Position numbers and translations under genes: made by a program
Assembly: GCA_028564675.1 (NCBI GenBank)
Contig: JAOVVO010000427.1
Coordinates: forward strand, 1 to 64,000
DNA length: 64,000 nt
Direction: 5' to 3'
DNA from: Onchocerca lupi
Taxonomy: Eukaryota; Nematoda; Chromadorea; Rhabditida; Onchocercidae
Notes under the pieces: model-generated
The model's input: only the letters and a program-made list of their open reading frames with translations
Told to the model about the DNA's origin: nothing
Database searches by the model: none
Shown: piece by piece, positions 39,449 to 52,796 of the stretch
How positions within the stretch are numbered: position 1 is the stretch's first letter
Layout of the letters: every line of letters begins with the position of its first letter

Positions 39449-41014
39449 TGCAAATTTTTTCTGACATTGTTTATTTATGTCTGTTTACTGGTGGACATTG
39501 GCATGATCTTGTTGTCTTGAGTTTTACAACGTCATGCGATTAACTGGAGGAAATAATCTATTCCTCGGAATTCCTGTTTTATCTATGTTAAATTTAATAT
39601 GAACTCTGATAATACAAATCAGAGAAAAATCTTATCCGAGTGAAACAGTGTTTGACCGATCACATCGTCATTGTCATACTTACGTCATTTAAGTATTATC
39701 AACTCTATGGATCTTATTCAAAATAAAAAATATCATCTCAAAAAGAATCGCATGAAAACAAACATATGATGTAAGAAAGTTTTTGTTTCATGATAGAATT
39801 TCAAAAAATTTCACCTTTCATTATTGCTTGCATTATTATTCATATCTCTACCATCGGATGTGTTCTTTAAATTATTATTGCAAATTGAATACTGTGCATC
39901 CATTCCTTACTGTTCTCCTGAAAAATTCAAAGTCAAACAAACCAAAGAGTAGAAACTTAATCAATTTATGCAGAATTCCTTCAGACATCTCCAAGAACAA
40001 AGTGAGTCATTTCGATTAGATTAAAAAAAAAGAAAAAAAATTGCCTGTTGGAGGCAATTCCAGTGAATAGCAGTAGAGAGAATAGCAGATATGACACGGA
40101 TAGCTACAGAGAATTACCCGAATCGATAACGACAACCATCATTTGTCTTGTTTCAATGAAAACTTGAAATTTTGCGCAACTCGGACTCAACGCTTTCCAG
40201 TGCCTACCATGTGGTGATTGACTGTCTCTTAGCGTGCTATCTCTCTCATTTCCGTACTTTTCGGGGAAAAGTTCGATTTTAGTTCAGCTATCATCTACCC
40301 GGTATGAACTGCCGTGCTGCATTGTACTTGCCAACATTGAAAATTCAAGGAAAATGTTATTCGAAACGAAAGGACATATTGGAACGCAACTTTACGTTGG
40401 AGACGTAAGATTTCGCAGAAAATGGTCAGTCGTATCACGTAATTCTGAATCAAAAACAATTCTTATTCAGTGAATAATATTAAAAGAATCAGGTATGAAG
40501 TCAATTCTTACACCGACACAGCAATAGAAAGAGTTCAAATTCAGAGTTCTTACACCGACGCAGCAAGAGCACTTGTTTTTTCTTGTTGAAATCAAAGCAA
40601 CATAACAGTAGCAACAGTCCGACAATTCAGTTTTTCTCTATGAGTGACAAAGATAAGGATAACCCAGTGATCAGTTTTTTGGATATTTTCTAAAAATTGA
40701 TAGGCTGAGGTTAGATGGTTCATATCAGAGACCCATTAAAGATACAGATAAATAGTCCGTTGTGAATTGTATACTGCAATGAAAAATCTCGATCATACTG
40801 ATTTATTTGACTAACTTTTGACTACCTATAAAGCTGACCGATCAATATTTCCTGCTCGCTCAAATTCCTCAGATTTTTATGGTTCGTGTACGTTTAATGA
40901 AATGAATTAAAGAAAGTTTTAGCTGAATTAAGAGATCATTTTTTGTTATTCACTTATCAACGAGGAAGTGCACAGTGCACAATCGGCTATTTCAATCATA
41001 ATCTTCTATCTATA
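39449..41014. other. Intergenic region left of the Helitron
   Basis: Probable 5' flank of the CSRNP-type gene. A short direct repeat (ttcttacaccgacacagcaa and ttcttacaccgacgcagcaa) lies near 40505-40570. A plus-strand frame at 40234-40473 has no recognisable similarity. Nothing else seen. Confidence 0.45.
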
Positions 41015-41317
41015 TCTATATAAATAAAAATGTAAACGCTACCTGTTACTAATCACGGATCTCCGGGAAGTTCTCCACCGATTGTTTTCAAATTTTGTCA
41101 GAACCTTGTACTCCAACCGACTTTCTTTATCAGTAAATATACTTACTTTTTTTCCGTGACAACTGAAGACAGGTGAGGAGGTGGAGTTTATTGACCGCCT
41201 ACCTTTTTTTCTGTCATTCTCCTTTTTCCTCCCATCTCTCTCTCTCTTCTTGAGTAAAAGATATGGTTAGTAAAAATAATAGAGAATAATCAATAATAAA
41301 AACAAAAATTTAATGAT

Positions 41318-41436
<119 letters not shown>

Positions 41437-41547
41437 GAATAATGAACAGTAATAAATTATAACAAATAAATAATAAATAATAATGAATAATAATAATAAA
41501 CAATAAATACTGAATAATAATAAATAATTGGCTAATCCTTCATAATC

Positions 41548-42310
41548 CTCAACTAGGGTCAATGTCGATTGCCCTAACGCACCAGCAAAGGTGCATCATC
41601 ATGACGCGCTAACAAAGGCGCCCTAACGGGAGCGGTTTAATGCTCTAACTCGGGTTTTTTTACTTTTCTCCTTTCTTATTTTATAGTTTTATCTTTTAGT
41701 CGTTTTCTCCTTTTTTATTTTATAAACTTATCATTAGATTTGTTTTATTGATATTGTTGATTTTTTACTGTCGCGTAATAAATAATAATTAATATTAAAT
41801 AACGATAATTAATAATAAATAGTGAAAAACAAAGACAAATAGTAATAAATAATAATAATTAATAATAAATAATATAATAAAAAGAGTAATGAACAGAGAT
41901 AAATTATAACAAATAAATAATAATGAATAATAATAAAGAATGCTGAATAATAATAAATAATGATAAACAATAAATACTGAATGATCTATAAAAATAGTTA
42001 GCTAATCCTTTGTAACTCTCAACTAGGGTCAATGTCGAAGACCCTCGCTCGCCAATAAAAACGCATCATCATCACGCACTAAAAAAGACGCCCTTTTCTA
42101 TCATTTTAAATAGGGATTTCAATAAGAGCAGTGCAATAAATAATTATTGATCATTTCTTTGTAACCCTCAACTAGGGTTAATATCGATGACCCTTGCGCG
42201 ACAACAAAAACGCATCATTATCACGCACTAACAAGGGCGCCCTTTTCTATCATTTTGAATAGGGATTTCAGTGAGAGCAATTCAATGCTTCGATTCGGGT
42301 TTTTTTTCCT
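41548..42310 (+). repeat. Three diverged copies of a tandem unit in the Helitron
   Basis: Units start with ctcaactagggtcaatgtcg at 41548 and 42018 and, slightly diverged, at 42167. Each continues through a cgcatcatcat-like segment and gcgccctt. Copies 2 and 3 share the cttttctatcattttaaata region; copies 1 and 3 share the end ctcgggtttttt/ttcgggtttttt. AAT-rich spacers separate copies 1 and 2. Confidence 0.8.
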
Positions 42311-42651
42311 TTAGTCGTTTTCTCCGTTTTTATTTTATAAATTTATCATTAAATTTGTTTTATTGGTGTTATTGATTTTTTACTTCTGCGTAATAAATAA
42401 TAATTAATAATAAATAATGATAAATAATAATACTGATAAATAATGGCAAATAATAATAAATAATGAATTTTTTGATTCTGTCCCATTCCGCATCTTCATG
42501 AGCGGACAGAATTTATTCGCCACGCCTTCTTTCTGCATTGACTGCGGCTACTTCCTACAACTTTTCAACTTCTCCATCGATTGATTTGAAATTTTCATGC
42601 CGCGTTGCATTCAAATAGGCGCATGTTTTTAAATAAAGAAGGCCAGTAGTT

Positions 42652-43131
42652 TGAGCTTTTCGTTTGTTTATTGCTTTATGAGAAGTCCCCTAGTTAAGGG
42701 GTGTAGATTATAGAATACAAAAAGTGAGTTAGAGTTTTTTTTTTTTGTTTTTATGAGAAAACACATTAGAATACAAATGTACATAATTATGCATGCTAAA
42801 TGATTATAAATTAGATAAGGGATTCATCTCTCAATGCGGGAAAATGTTGAAATTTTTCGTAATGAGATAAATCCTTTATCTAGAAGACGTTTTTTAAAAA
42901 CAATTTCACCAGATGTTCAAGATATAAACATAGCAGGTGTTCAAGACTTTAATTTGAAGGAATTTACATGTAAATTTGGTAACTATACAAATAGAACAAT
43001 TTTTTATGGTATTAGTAATTTGAGATAGAAGAGTTATTTTAGAAAGTTATTTCGGGTTTTCCGACATTCCCCAAAAATCAAAAAATAAACGAATCACATT
43101 TCTCACAAAGCAAGAAACAAACGAAAAGCTT
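42652..43131. repeat. Palindromic (fold-back) element nested in the Helitron
   Basis: An inverted repeat of about 32 nt brackets this 480-nt block. The left arm at 42652-42684 contains gcttttcgtttgtttattgc, and the right arm at 43100-43131 is its reverse complement with three mismatches (caagaaacaaacgaaaagct). Between the arms is AT-rich DNA with a 64-codon frame (42834-43028) of no recognised family. It resembles a small TIR or fold-back element, but target-site duplications were not verified. Confidence 0.7.
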
Positions 43132-43365
43132 GAATTGCTCGCCTTAATTATTTAAAAGCATTTGCCCATTGGAATGCAACGCGTATAAAATTTTGAAATC
43201 AATTGATTAATATTTAAAAGCATGCACGTATTCGACTGCAACTTTGTGTCAAAATTTCAATGCAATAGATTTACTTTCCGGTATTTAAGATTTTGAATAT
43301 AGATAATGTGCGTGTTTAAGAACTTAGGAGTTTTAAGATTTTGAACAAACGAACATTGACATTTC

Positions 43366-43460
43366 TATTTATATAGATTAGCTGCAGCCGAACACGCGAA
43401 GCGTGGTCGGCCCCCATAGATAGCTGGATCGGCTATGCGGAGCATGGCCGGGCCAGCTAA
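43366..43460 (+). repeat. Doubled Helitron 3' terminal hairpin
   Basis: Two tandem terminus-like units. The first is atagattagctgcagccg followed by hairpin CACGCGAAGCGTG extended by CCGA/TCGG. The second is atagatagctggatcgg followed by CTATGCGGAGCATGG. Only the second is followed by the CTAA end. The copy ending at 15173 has a single unit. Confidence 0.75.
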
Positions 43461-43507
43461 TGAGATCATAAAAGAACGCAGTCTAAGTTTTCTCTATGAT
43501 TTTAAGT

Positions 43508-43513
43508 TTTATT
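43508..43513 (-). other. Candidate poly(A) signal of the KATNIP-like gene
   Basis: AATAAA on the minus strand, 80 nt past the stop at 43593 and 47 nt before the Helitron boundary at 43460. Confidence 0.5.
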
Positions 43514-43592
43514 TGACAAAACGAATTCATACATATTTATTGAATATTATAATCAGCAAGAAAAGAATATCGAGCAACACATATCAGATACA

Positions 43593-46500
43593 TCAACTTT
43601 CTCGTAGCGACAGCGACAATATACCGGTTTTATATGATGTACTTTGTGGTACCTCACCACTGAATACGATCAGGTCGTCAACCGATATCTGTTATGAAAA
43701 TGTATGTGAGACAAAGATATATTCAAATACATAGATAAATAATATGTTTGAATCAAAATATCTAAAATATTTGAAAGAATGATGTCCAGAAATTTATTTT
43801 TAGATGTGCTTAGATTATGTCTAAGATATTCAAGCATGTTTAAAAATATATTTAAAAAGGATTTCTCCGTACATGAATAGGTTTTTCTTCAAATCAAAAA
43901 ATCGGGATGCAGTGTTACATTTTCTCTCGCCTCATAAACTTCGAGTGAACGAATCCAAGTTCCTTTTTTTTTTTTCATTAAAAATTATTTATAAAGAATG
44001 GAACGCACAGTGACAAGTCGTGCTCCACGTTCCGGTGTCTTTCGATAATTGTACACATTGACATGTGATACGTAAGTTGGAGTGTCAAATATAACAAATA
44101 CCCTTACACAACGATTAGGCAAAATTGGCGTCAACCACATGTGTGACGGACTAAAATTCTCAATCGGCTAAAAATTATTTTAAAATAGGGTAACTTTTAT
44201 TTAAAAAATATGCGATTTGCCAAGACTTTAAATTAACCTATGGTCCATATTCAAGTATTATATACTTGATAAATTGTTGTAGAATCATATGACTTGATAG
44301 AAAAGGTGAAAGAAAAAGAAACTTTTCGGTATCATTGCAACCATCAATGAGTTTGTCGCTTGTTCGTGGATCATCGTTAATGTCCGGCAATATATTTACA
44401 CTTTCCGGAAATGCTGCCAGGTCTATGAAATTATATTTCTAATTACTGCACTTTTTATAGTACAGTGGTTCATGAAAATAGTTATTTTAATTGATTGATA
44501 TATATCAACCAGACAAAAAAACATTCGTATGAGTAGTAATTATTATATCAGTATATAAATAAACTTTGTGGGAGAAGTTTGATAAGTTCTTCGCGATGAT
44601 TGTAAAACTCGAGTCCGTTGAGACCAATGTAGTATTCATCACCCCAACTGCAATGCACCCGCAATTGATATATAACTGTAAAACATATTACTCTGATGAT
44701 GTGCAATATTATATATGCATACAAAGTTGTTCCACTGAATTTCAAAGATTTCACTTGATAAATGATCTAGGAAGAAACTTATAAGCAATTAATGACAATT
44801 TTGAGAAACGGCTTTATTGAAAGGAGTAATAACTTGGAAGACGCTGTCACTAACATCCATTAATGGAGTGTGTTTGCGGTCTGGATATTGGCTTATAAAG
44901 AATGCATTTGTTGAAAATAATATCTTGAACATAATCGAAATGAATATATCCTGAAATTTCCATTGGCACGGAAAAAGCGTCAGATCCCACGTTATGATGG
45001 TTTCAATAATGAAAAGAAGATAGCTGAATCAGTGGCAAAAGGATAATTTAGGCATCTTCGAAAACTTCATTTTTTTTAAACAGAGCAGTTGACATATCGA
45101 GAGAAATTCAAGAAGTATGAAGACACATAAAAGGAAGGAAATGTCACTTCATCATTAATAAAATTATGGAAAACCTGGAGCTTTCCTTAGCAATATGGGC
45201 CCCTGAAGCATTTTGCCATTTATGTACATTTGGATGCAACGTACTCCTGCATATGACATCTCCGGTGAAGCATTGTAATTCCACACACAGATACCTAAGG
45301 GATAAAAAAATGATATTTATCTGCAGAAGAATTAAAATGAAATAAAGATTAAACTGCCATGACTTTTTTTTTTTTTTGATTTTAAGGGAAGGCTGCGCTT
45401 TTGATAAAAGGTCATAGATTAATTATTCGATTACGTCTGGTTGTAAAAGTCCTAAAGAATTTATTTCCAACACTTTTTGAATTAGATTTTGCTCGTATTA
45501 ACAAAATGCACCTGAAGCGATAGTAGGCTCTGCGAATGTCACTGTTATTTGTACTGGTGATGAATTACGTGAATATGGCGAAAGCCACATATCTTCCCTA
45601 CTTTTTGTTAAATTTTTCCCATTTAACAATCTAAATTATGCATCTTATCAAGCTGCGAATATTTAGCATTCTAAACAGATTATCACAGATACAATTTATA
45701 AATTCAGATAGACAGGAAAAACACAATGTTTCACAAATACTGCATCAAAATCTTTTTAATTGTAATTACGACTTTGTGTATCCTACCAATGAATTTCAAA
45801 GAAGTTTCTAGCTGCATGCGAGGAAAAGATTTTTGAATAAAATAATTTGCTAATTTCGAAGTTTAAAATATTAAGTATTGATGCTACGATCACTTATTCT
45901 CAGTATAGTTGAAGATTTTGGATAGACACTGATTTTTTTGAGACTTACATACAATACTGTCAGTGCAACATTTGTTTTACTAAATATCATTTAATACTTA
46001 TAGAAGATGACAAAAACCTGTAAGAAGTTTGTGTGGCAATAGAAGTTGTTACACTGCAATCCAAATTATCCAAGACGATACCATGCCGACCGAGAAATTG
46101 CAAACCAGTCAATCCAATGCAATCGGGCGCGCCCCAATTTTCCAGAAGTTCCATATGAAATACTAAAAATATATTTGTGAAGTAAAAGCTCAACAGAAAA
46201 AACTTATAGACTTGCAAACATTTAGACAAAGCTGTTGTCCCTATTTCGTAAATGCTAGATCAGTTGGCGAAGAAGATGTTGAAATTCCATTTTTTCATTG
46301 CTTTAAACGTGTTACTTAATAAATTATTGATTAATTTGCTTATATTTTATACTAGATTCAAAAAGCTTATCATTTGCAGTTGGCGAGATTAAGCAGTAAA
46401 TCTATTATTCTAACATATAACAATATTCGCAATTTTTCTTCTGCTAACGTATTAGTTTATATATGAGATCTAGTAAAGATAAAAAAAAATTTTGTATAGT

Positions 46501-48579
46501 TAACATTCATTTTTACAGTTATTCGTATATAGAATTCCGATAAAATATGTTAACTTCACAGATGTAGTTAACTCTAGCACTTTTTATCAGCAAGGTTTTA
46601 AGCTTTATAAATCACTTCTACTTGAATAAGCATTCTTGTAAATTCCAAACAGAATAGCTTCACTAGCTACTGTCCAATTTTCGGTAAATTTCCAATACCT
46701 TTAAGCAAAGGGAGGCCAATATCTTCCTGTTCTGCTTTCATCTCACTACTTTCTATTTTTCTATTTCTTTTTGTACTGCAGTCAATAGCAGATATTTCTG
46801 AAACAGTTTCTTCAATGACATCAATATTTGCTGATTTCTGATCACTGGATCGCATTGCGCTCCGAACTTCAGATCTTCGATCACTAGTGGCTGGTCTGAG
46901 AGCATTTGGTACACCTGATATTCTTGTTCTTGGTGACGCTTCCATTGTAGCAGGAATTGTAAGTGGTTCTTCTTCTGCAAGCACTGTTTTTAAAGATAAT
47001 GAGGAGACAGATAAAACTCAACATCACCTTTCATTAAAAAACTGCCAACTACTCACTATAAATAATACAGTAAGATATTCAAATTCAATCGAAGCATTTT
47101 TCAAGAATTAATGGCGAAAACTAAAATGGTATGATTTAGAATAAATCGTATAAAAGTAATGTAATAAATATTTTGATATTAAATCACTATTGGTTTAAAC
47201 AGTCCAACATTATAGTGAAATAAAAATAATCAACCTTCAAGGTCGTTGACCAAATCATGAAGATCTAAAGCACTCCGCATTATTTCATCTCCTCGAAGAC
47301 ATTTATCATTTTCAGCGATTAGCTCCAGTATAGCATCATTTGTTGTAAATAGAATTGTCTAAATTGTTTTAAGATTAATATAGAATCTGCATAAATGAAA
47401 TCATTCATATACTCGTCATATATCTGACTGACAATAATTCATTTTGTTCGGGCTCGATTTCATCTCATCCATGTAACTTTAGAATTTTTGAATAAATCAT
47501 TACTTTCTTCACCAGCGAAGTCTGATTATAAAAAAAAAAAAAACCTCTACACAATGCATTTCAACACAACCGAAGCATTGCACCAAACTATTGTGAAATT
47601 TTAATGACAAATAATATTTGGAAATGCTTTTTGTGTCTCCTGGAAATCAGAAAGTGATAGACCGATCTTCCAAGAGATATTTCAAAAGTACTAACATCAC
47701 CCATAGATTCTTCTTCACTTTCGAAGGTAAATGCACATGAAATCTCTCCCTGGAATATGGTTATGCCATCCAATTCGATACGGAGATCATGTACACCGCA
47801 TAGTGCGTGAACACGCGATTCGTTGTAATTCTGCAGAAATTTCTTTATTACTTGTGTCGTAGTTTTAATTTGAAAATTTAACTGTTCTCTTTGTTTAATT
47901 TGTTTAAATTATTTGCTCATTTTTGCTTTATAAGGACGCTTTTTTCATTTAACCTACATTAACAAAAAATATACCCAAACTCGGATCATCGCAATACTTT
48001 CCTGTTGTTTGAGGAGAATTTCTATATAAAGTAATTCTGCTAGATTGTCATATCTGAAATTGCTACACTGAAGTTTTATGCATTTCGATTCATAGTATCA
48101 TCTGATTCCTTCCCTTTTTTATTGCATTCAAGTACCTGGCAGACCACATTTTACTTGGATCATTGGTGGATAGATTCTCTTCTCCATTCTTGAATACATT
48201 ATCTAGAGAGCCACGCGTTATAGTCGCATTTGTTCTCATCTGCAACTTGATCATCGATAACAAAAATTGTGTGTTACAATCGTTCAAAATGCATTTGTTT
48301 TGAAGTGTCAATTCAATCGTAAATTTTTATCAATTCGAATAACCTACACTTGTCAGTAATTGTTGCTTCCTGCTGATAGAATACTGATAATCGCATCACT
48401 TGCAGAATAAGATAAATCAGAAATTAATATTACTTACTTTGTCAATCTGCGGTCTTTCACCAACTGCATTAAATAGCTCAATAGCGTTGAGACCAATGAA
48501 GTGAGGATCATCCCAAGAACTGCACAAGATGAATCGAAAGAGCTCACCTTGTGGGAGCTCTGGAATTGCAAAACCATAT
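43593..48579 (-). CDS. KATNIP (KIAA0556)-like protein with three DUF4457-type repeats (5' end incomplete)
   Basis: Relative of the katanin-interacting, cilium-base protein KATNIP. Exons: 48438-48579, 48136-48239, 47975-48053, 47696-47830, 47235-47358, 46699-46983, 46018-46162, 45512-45630, 45175-45294, 44855-44950, 44565-44675, 44323-44422, 44009-44150, 43593-43688; about 600 residues, all phases agree. Three repeats each begin with a W(G/D)xPxxIGL-type motif (CSSWDDPHFIGLNAIELF, ENWGAPDCIGLTGLQFLG, CSWGDEYYIGLNGLEFY). Each continues with an FxNG...MW block or its remnant and a WNYN or YNYRKTP motif. The last exon (ISVDDLIVFSG) matches the family C-terminus. The 285-nt exon at 46699-46983 encodes a charged, Ser-rich linker, probably disordered. 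Exons upstream of 48579 were not found; a Met-containing exon near 48780-48830 does not fit the phase. Confidence 0.9.
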
Positions 48580-50080
48580 CTTAAATTGATGTCGAAATCA
48601 CATCATATAAAAAAAGTGATGGAAAAGACGCATATAACCAGTAACTTGTGATATCTTCAAAGTTTTAGCAATTAGCATTACTCTTACTTTCTTCATTTTC
48701 ATCATTGTGAGGTTTTGTTGGAATAATTTATTAAAATAAAACTAATTGAGCTACATATAATAAAAAGACAACATTCATACATACGCTTCGTCTGATCCAT
48801 TGCAATCAGGCATACTGTTCTTCGTATTCCCACATTTTGACATCTTTATTTCAGAATCTTCAGTTTGCTATTAGTGCAGAATTGTGTAGCAAATTAGAAA
48901 TGTCTTTATGATGCATCAGGCAATCTCATCAGAACGATCGAAATCTGATTCTGCTACCTGAATTATAAAAAAAAATTCAGTAGCAAAATTTGTCGGCATT
49001 ATTTCTCCTGAATTACAACTCATTGCAATTTTAAACATCGCAAATGGTTAAACAAAAATTCTAGTTCTTCCCATAATATGATTTTCCGCTACAGTCATTT
49101 TTTGTTTGTCCAGCCGACACTGACAGATGACTGAAACAGATGATATATTGTAAGGAAGAGATCCAAAACAACGAATTATTCGTCTAATTATCTTTCTGCT
49201 GGGACACATTTAACTTCGATCATTTTACAAGCACAGTTAATGAAGTGCCCAAAATAATGAGAAAAGAAAATTTCAAGTACTTACTCCGAAATGAGAGAAA
49301 TATGGCATGGCATAATCATAGAAGCTGAATATGTCATAGGTTGTAGCATGTTACCATGGATACCTTTATTAGCGGCAGATTGCCTGCTTTAGTACTTGCA
49401 ATTTGTAATCACCGCAGCATTTTTAGGTTACTTTTTTCTTCTTTTTCAACTTTGTTTAGTTTTTACTTTTTATCGAAAGCTTAGGTGGTTTATCACAAAC
49501 TTACTATCTGTGCGCGGTTTCTCTTCATTTCTTGCCAATAAGAAAATCATTCATACTCCATTTATGCATTCATATCAAGCATGACACCTGCACATGCAAC
49601 ACTTGTCAAGCTTTTTATTCAACAGACTTATCAAACACAAGCTAGATTCAATAAACTTATCAATCCATCTTCACGAGCATTCATGTTATTCAGTACTAAT
49701 AATCCCAACAGAAACACATGTCAGATTAAATCTCTTCTTCACAAAACTGCAAAACGCAAGATGTGGTGAAATTTTCTCTGGCTAGCTCTTATGATCCATC
49801 GAGTGTCAAAATTGTGTCATTAATATCTTATTTGATCATTAAATAACTAGAAAAAAATCTGATAATGATTATATTTAATGGAACTGTTTTTATAAGAAAC
49901 ATGAGATAGTGAGAGTTAAGTGCAGTCAGATTTTCTCTTAAAAATTGAAAATGCAAGCAGCAGAAATCGATTTCGAGTTTTTTATTTAATAACATACGGG
50001 AAAAGTACAAGAAAATTCAATCTGTAGGTCTTGATCTCAACATAATTAAAGTTTTCATTCAGTTCCGAATTCAATTATTT
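48580..50080. other. Probable unplaced 5' exons of the KATNIP-like gene plus intergenic DNA
   Basis: The KATNIP-like reading frame enters at 48579 with two bases of a codon still owed, so at least one upstream exon lies here or further right. A pyrimidine-rich AG and the frame MSKCGNTKNSMPDCNGSDEA near 48780-48842 are one candidate. The other frames at 49.4-49.8 kb have no family resemblance. Confidence 0.4.
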
Positions 50081-51104
50081 TTAACAAATGGGTCCTTCGC
50101 AGAGCGGTTTCATATAAATCCGGATAAATGGTTCTTCATAGACTTCCGTTATATTCAGTTCTTCGGATGTCCCGTTCATATTCAGTCGCTGTCCTAATTC
50201 AGTACTTAATTCCAAATCTTTTTTCAATCCTTCATTTGTTGTAACAGCCTGTTTGTATGACTGAATTGTAGACTTTGTAATCCACGATACAATGTTCTTA
50301 TTGAGCATTGATTAAATTTTAAAAATCATGTTTCATGAACAACTTCAACTACGAATTTTGTTTTGAAGTTTTTAGCTAATTCACATTAATTTTATTCAGA
50401 AATTTCTCAATTTTTTTGGATCCTTACCTATTTCAATGATGATCATGAGTTAAAATAACAGCGAAGTTGAAAATTTAGTAGAGAAATCGATTCAGATTTT
50501 GAAAGAAAAAGAAAATTTACTTCAACTTCTCCTTTATTATCATCATTTTCACTGTTATCCTTTATTGTCATTGGGAAATAAATGATCTGCTCATCTGGAT
50601 TAGTAATCGTCAAGACCGGTGGTTCAATTGGCTCAATCCAGTTACCCAGCATTAGATACGGTACCATCCGACTTAACACGTCGTAGATTCTATTTTTGAT
50701 ATTCACTTGTTGCTCATTTCGATATTTAATATATTCAATCTCTGCTGATTGATACAATGCTTCGGTCGGAAATATACTTTCATTCGATTTCTTCATAAAG
50801 TTCTTTTTATAATCTGAAATATTAAGGTAATAAACTGATGGTTCTTTCACTACAAAACGACTTCGTACAATACCATTCAAAATGCTCACAATGTTTTTAA
50901 GATAAATCATTCATTGCTTGATTGAAATACAAAGATATAAAATATGAAAATGTTGTTAAGTAGTTGCGATTCTGTTTAAACAGAAATAAATTCAAAAGAA
51001 CAAACTAAAAGAAAATGCCAACCTTTGGCTTCATTAAGATAAGCAAAACGTCCAAATACGACCGATAATAAAATATGAAACAAAATGAACAGTACAAATG
51101 GCAT
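50081..51104 (-). CDS. Unrecognised secreted glycoprotein, probably nematode-specific
   Basis: Not recognised. Exons: 51023-51104, 50521-50843, and a last exon of about 180 nt ending with TAA at 50081 (its acceptor, near 50265-50250, is uncertain). The ATG at 51104 follows tctttcag at 51119, 14 nt upstream, a likely spliced-leader acceptor; this decided the start. The N-terminus MPFVLFILFHILLSVVFGRF is a typical signal peptide. The mature part of about 170-180 residues is acidic and tyrosine-rich, with sequons NIS, NES, NGT and NIT and a pair of prolines in NWIEPIEPP. It ends with cysteines in KPLCEGPIC. The phase of the first two exons fits (EAK|EPSVYYL). Function unknown. Confidence 0.6.
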
Positions 51105-51118
51105 AAATTTCGATTTCG

Positions 51119-52796
51119 CTGAAAGACAAAATCATGAATGTGACAGAATTGCACATATAAATAATCTTTTCTTATATTAATTCGCAATATTCGCTATCCA
51201 AATTATAATATCTGCAGTAGTATTATGTAGTATTATATTCTTACTTTTCAATAAATTAGCAAACAACATTAAACGAGCTAGTGAATCGAAAATGATGATT
51301 GTCGAAAAACTGAAGAGACATCCAAAAATCACTCAATTCATAATTTCTCTTCGAAAAGGATTTGACCGAAGCATGAAAAACTAAAATTAGCATGAGGAAA
51401 AAAGTTATAAATACTGATTAAATTAGAAAATCTTCATCTTTTTCCTTTACTCCTTCGGAATAAAGAAGAAGCAGAACTGAGAATCTCACTTTTGCTCTCC
51501 GTTTATTCTGAAAGACAAGAGGAAAAAGGATGGAGACTGTGATATAATATTTTCATCAGATCCAGCAACCATCATTCCTATTTCATTGAAATAATTCAAC
51601 ATGAAAAATTTCCATACTGAATGGAAGATTGATTAATTGGCGCGAACAGTAAGAAATCCAGAAAATTTCAGCAGTCAAAAGTTGTAATGTTGAAGAAGAA
51701 TAAATAATTATTGAAAACAGAGATATTGATGATCAGCCAACTATTTGATTAATGAGAAATTAATAAAAACTAAGCAGCAGATTAAGTTATGTGAGTTGTA
51801 AAATGAAAACGGAATATCGAAAAGGAACAGAAGAAGCACTATTCTAGATGACTCATTCAGGTAGGAAGATTTGACACAATGTTTTTTTTCATTAATTGGC
51901 TACCGATGACTCAGCCGAACGGCACGAGAAAAATGAGAAACGAAGTTTGGCAAAGAAGAGAGAAATGTGGCAAGACGAGCAGAGGATGTTTCGCATCTCG
52001 TCATCGAGAAACAAGCTTCTTAAACAGTCAAGAAGTTAAACGATTCTTTTCTTCATATCAAAATATGCTTTTTTGATATACACTGTTTGACTTTTTTTTT
52101 TACTAAATGTCTGAAAACATCAAAAAATCTTCGCACCTCTCGTATTCGAACAACTTTCAACTGATTTCGATCAGATTTAAAATTTGTTGAAAGTTAGAAT
52201 GTAAAATTAAAAATTTATGGTTTTTTACTTTGAATTTTCTTTTCTGCTCCAAATGTAAGAAAACGTTGCAAACTTGCAAATATAATTCTTATCCGAATAT
52301 TTTCTCAAATATTTTGCAAGTATCTTTGCATAAATATTGATTTGTTGAATCGATTCAGAACAACATTGGTTTTACCGAAATGCGATTAGATTATAAAGTT
52401 ATTCTTTATTCATATTATAAAAGGATTGGTAAAATGACACGTTCAGATGCAAAGTTTGCTTTCCTTCCATGATCAGATTCTTCTGAGTCATGATTCATTC
52501 TCAAAAGGCTCACAGAGAATTATTCATACTCCAAGTTGACGATAAGCATCAGCAAAAACGACATTATCAAAATATAAAACATTTACACGGAAATATGTGA
52601 AAAATTGAAAGCATTCGAACCATCCATCTAGCCGTTTGTTCCATGAATTATTTTTTAATAATGAAAATTTAAAAGTATATTGCGTCAAGAGCAAGTTGCG
52701 GAAAAAAATTGTAAATTTCTCAAAATTTAAAAATTACGTCAGTTAAATGAATTAATCGAAAACAATTTTGTATTAATTTAATTGGTTTATGATTTA
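51119..52796. other. Intergenic, no gene seen
   Basis: AT-rich sequence with short frames only. One plus-strand frame at 51879-52076 is arginine-rich but has no splice context or family similarity. No repeat stands out before the Helitron boundary at 52797. Confidence 0.5.
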
